From: CAYONZ01 sp964405465 | Lineage (GTDB): Bacteria > Bdellovibrionota > Bdellovibrionia > Bdellovibrionales > JAMPXM01 | Direction: 5' to 3' | Length of the DNA stretch: 64,000 bases | Assembly (NCBI GenBank): GCA_964405465.1 | Contig: CAYONZ010000012.1 | Coordinates: 1 to 64,000 of the forward strand | In this document: positions 62,763-64,000 of the stretch, one piece after another | Layout of the letters: each line of letters starts with the position of its first letter | Position numbering within the stretch: the first letter of the stretch is position 1 | Translations under genes and position numbers: made by a program | The notes under the pieces: model-generated | What the model saw: only the letters and a program-made list of their open reading frames with translations | Databases searched by the model: none | What the model was told of the DNA's origin: nothing

Positions 62763-63308
62763 TTATTTAGTGGGTAAAGCGTGATCATGTGGCGTGTTGC
62801 AAGCAGGTGTATAGCGCAGGATTTGTATCGTTTCTCCATTTTTCCAGTCTGTGGCAGCGGGAAGATCTCTCCATTTCTTGAGAGTCGAACTGAAGACAAA
62901 TGTCGGAAGAACCTGAGAATTCAGACCTGTGAAAATGTTGAGCTCAATGGCTTCCGCTTTATTTTTGCAAAAATCATAAAATGGGGGAGTGCGCAGTTCC
63001 GAAAATATTTTTGGAAGTTCGGTTGCCTTGATGATTGGTACTATTAGGCAAGAGCTCTGCGCCGCAGTCACGCCAGCTTTGATGCTAGAAAAAGGCATTC
63101 CAGAAAAATTTGGATCGTATGCTAAATCACACTCTATGGACCGATGGCAGTGCGAGAGGACTTCGTCTCCCTCAGGTCCAAGAACCAAAATTGGGTTGAT
63201 ATTTCTATTGGCTAGCCAGGAAATCATCTGATTTAGGTCTGTACTGGCCTCTTGAATATTAGGATGAGAGTAGATTGTGGACAAAATGATCGTCGATGTT
63301 GGTTGCAT
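62763..63308 (-). CDS. Protein of unknown function, weakly MobA-like
   Basis: A 181-residue protein. The ATG at 63308 follows GGAGGA. NPILVLGPEGDEVLSH and YDPNFSGMPFSSIKAGV resemble the middle part of MobA/molybdenum-cofactor nucleotidyltransferases (the V-N-x-x-W-x-x-G-M-x-x-S-L block). The N-terminal LAAGxSxRMG nucleotide loop of that family is absent, replaced by STIILSTIYSHPN. It is therefore probably not an active nucleotidyltransferase, and the resemblance may be chance. It lies between the TonB-like gene and the AceE-like gene on the same strand. Confidence 0.55.
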   Translation of the reverse strand: MQPTSTIILSTIYSHPNIQEASTDLNQMISWLANRNINPILVLGPEGDEVLSHCHRSIECDLAYDPNFSGMPFSSIKAGVTAAQSSCLIVPIIKATELPKIFSELRTPPFYDFCKNKAEAIELNIFTGLNSQVLPTFVFSSTLKKWRDLPAATDWKNGETIQILRYTPACNTPHDHALPTK

Positions 63309-63361
63309 ACATTCCTCCGCGCACTCGATTGGAAATCGCACATCGAATCACTGGGGTGAGA

Positions 63362-64000
63362 CTAGGCCTCGAGGACAAAGTCCCAGCGAATCTTGATTGT
63401 TCCTTCAGCCGGGTCAACGATACCCTTCGGCGGATTTGGAAACGGAGCCGCGGCACGGAAGGCCTCTACAGCGGCATCGTCAAGGTCTCGAATTCCGGAT
63501 TCACCAATGACTTGGACCTTTACCAGAGTTCCCGAGCGATCGAGAATTATGATGATCGAAGTTTTGCGATCATCTGAACTTGCAATCGTGCGGCCCTGTC
63601 TGAAAATTCGTTCGACCTTCTCTTTAATTTTTGGTTCCCAATACTGCCGAAGCTTTTCTTTGATTCGGTTATAATAGGCATAATAAACAAATTCCCTGGT
63701 ACTTAAAAGTGTTTGCGAGGCTTGCTGGACGTTTTCTAAGTGATCGTCCGTAGCACTGGGTCCCTGGCCACCAACCTGAGTCTTTTGGTCCTCTTGTTGC
63801 TTCTCTTTTGCTGCCAATCGACCTGCGAGATCGCGAAATTTGGGTGCAAAGTCTTGTAGCCTGCCGACCGAAAGATCACCGTTCGAATTTAAACTGGGTT
63901 CATTTTTTTCCACTTCTTGATTATTTGTTTCCTGGATTGCTTCTTTTGGGTTCGGATTGTTTGCTGGATTTGCCGTGGCAAATTTTTGATTCATCGTTTT
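63362..64000 (-). CDS. TonB/AgmX-type C-terminal domain protein (partial, cut by window end)
   Basis: The visible 210-plus residues end with a TonB-type C-terminal domain: YYNRIKEKLRQYWEPKIKEK, then IIILDRSGTLVKVQVIGESG and AVEAFRAAAPFPNPP. Before it is a Gln/Asn/Glu/Lys-rich linker. No N-terminal membrane anchor is seen, and the frame stays open to the window edge without a stop. The Met at 63994 is therefore probably internal and the true start lies beyond position 64000. It should link an inner-membrane proton channel to the outer membrane. No exbB/exbD gene is visible. Confidence 0.85.
   Translation of the reverse strand, partial: KTMNQKFATANPANNPNPKEAIQETNNQEVEKNEPSLNSNGDLSVGRLQDFAPKFRDLAGRLAAKEKQQEDQKTQVGGQGPSATDDHLENVQQASQTLLSTREFVYYAYYNRIKEKLRQYWEPKIKEKVERIFRQGRTIASSDDRKTSIIIILDRSGTLVKVQVIGESGIRDLDDAAVEAFRAAAPFPNPPKGIVDPAEGTIKIRWDFVLEA

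Overview
This is a bacterial chromosomal window with tightly packed genes on both strands. I found no rRNA, tRNA, transposase, prophage or CRISPR array. Gene content and style fit a Gram-negative predator-type or free-living bacterium of the Bdellovibrionota (formerly Deltaproteobacteria). The signs are LPS heptose synthesis (hldD), many secreted or lipid-anchored proteins of unknown function, two peptide/oligopeptide ABC importers, gamma-glutamyltranspeptidase, Phe/Tyr catabolism, c-di-GMP signalling and a TonB-type protein. The taxonomic call is inference from overall content, not from a marker gene.

Layout. 0.1-3.1 kb: two envelope proteins of unknown function. 3.1-7.9 kb (minus strand): one overlapping operon holding a Rossmann/DUF2520 protein, panB, panC, coaBC, coaX and panD. 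It covers ketoisovalerate to 4'-phosphopantetheine; the DUF2520 protein sits where a ketopantoate reductase would be needed. 8-12.5 kb: an unknown membrane protein, a CarH/LitR-like MerR-B12 regulator, a small unknown protein, a HAD 5'-nucleotidase, a rhodanese and a possible decayed zinc-ribbon gene. 12.5-19.2 kb (plus): PIF1-like helicase, hppD-hmgA-ribD, and a 7TM sensor kinase. 19.2-22.7 kb (minus): TrmJ-like methyltransferase, phenylalanine hydroxylase with a long extra C-terminal half, and hldD. Phenylalanine hydroxylase, HppD and HmgA together take Phe through Tyr-derived hydroxyphenylpyruvate and homogentisate to maleylacetoacetate.

22.9-33.1 kb: an esterase, a SelO-like/ATP-grasp gene pair, a 163-bp MITE-like palindrome, peroxiredoxin, exonuclease III, FxsA, an SH3 protein, a zinc-site-deficient DksA-like factor, a large beta-propeller-like surface protein and a YkgJ protein. 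33.4-37.2 kb: a YejA-B-E-type importer lacking its own ATPase. 37.4-44.1 kb: speA, leuS, a response-regulator diguanylate cyclase and a CDF metal transporter. 44.2-51.6 kb: a repeat-containing Ala/Pro lipoprotein, DUF486, ggt, trmB, a lipoprotein, a ferredoxin, an SDR, trxB and a receiver protein. 51.6-57.4 kb (minus): a complete oppABCDF operon, in which oppB probably uses an ATT start. 57.6-64 kb: gph, an O-methyltransferase, an alpha/beta-hydrolase, an AceE-like E1, a MobA-like remnant and the C-terminal part of a TonB-like protein cut by the window edge.

The observations I consider most worth a second look are the B12-photoreceptor-like regulator with one changed ligand position, the putative alternative ketopantoate reductase in the CoA operon, the SelO-like/ATP-grasp pair, the MITE-like element lying between a gene and its terminator, the ATT start of oppB, and the extra domain on phenylalanine hydroxylase.
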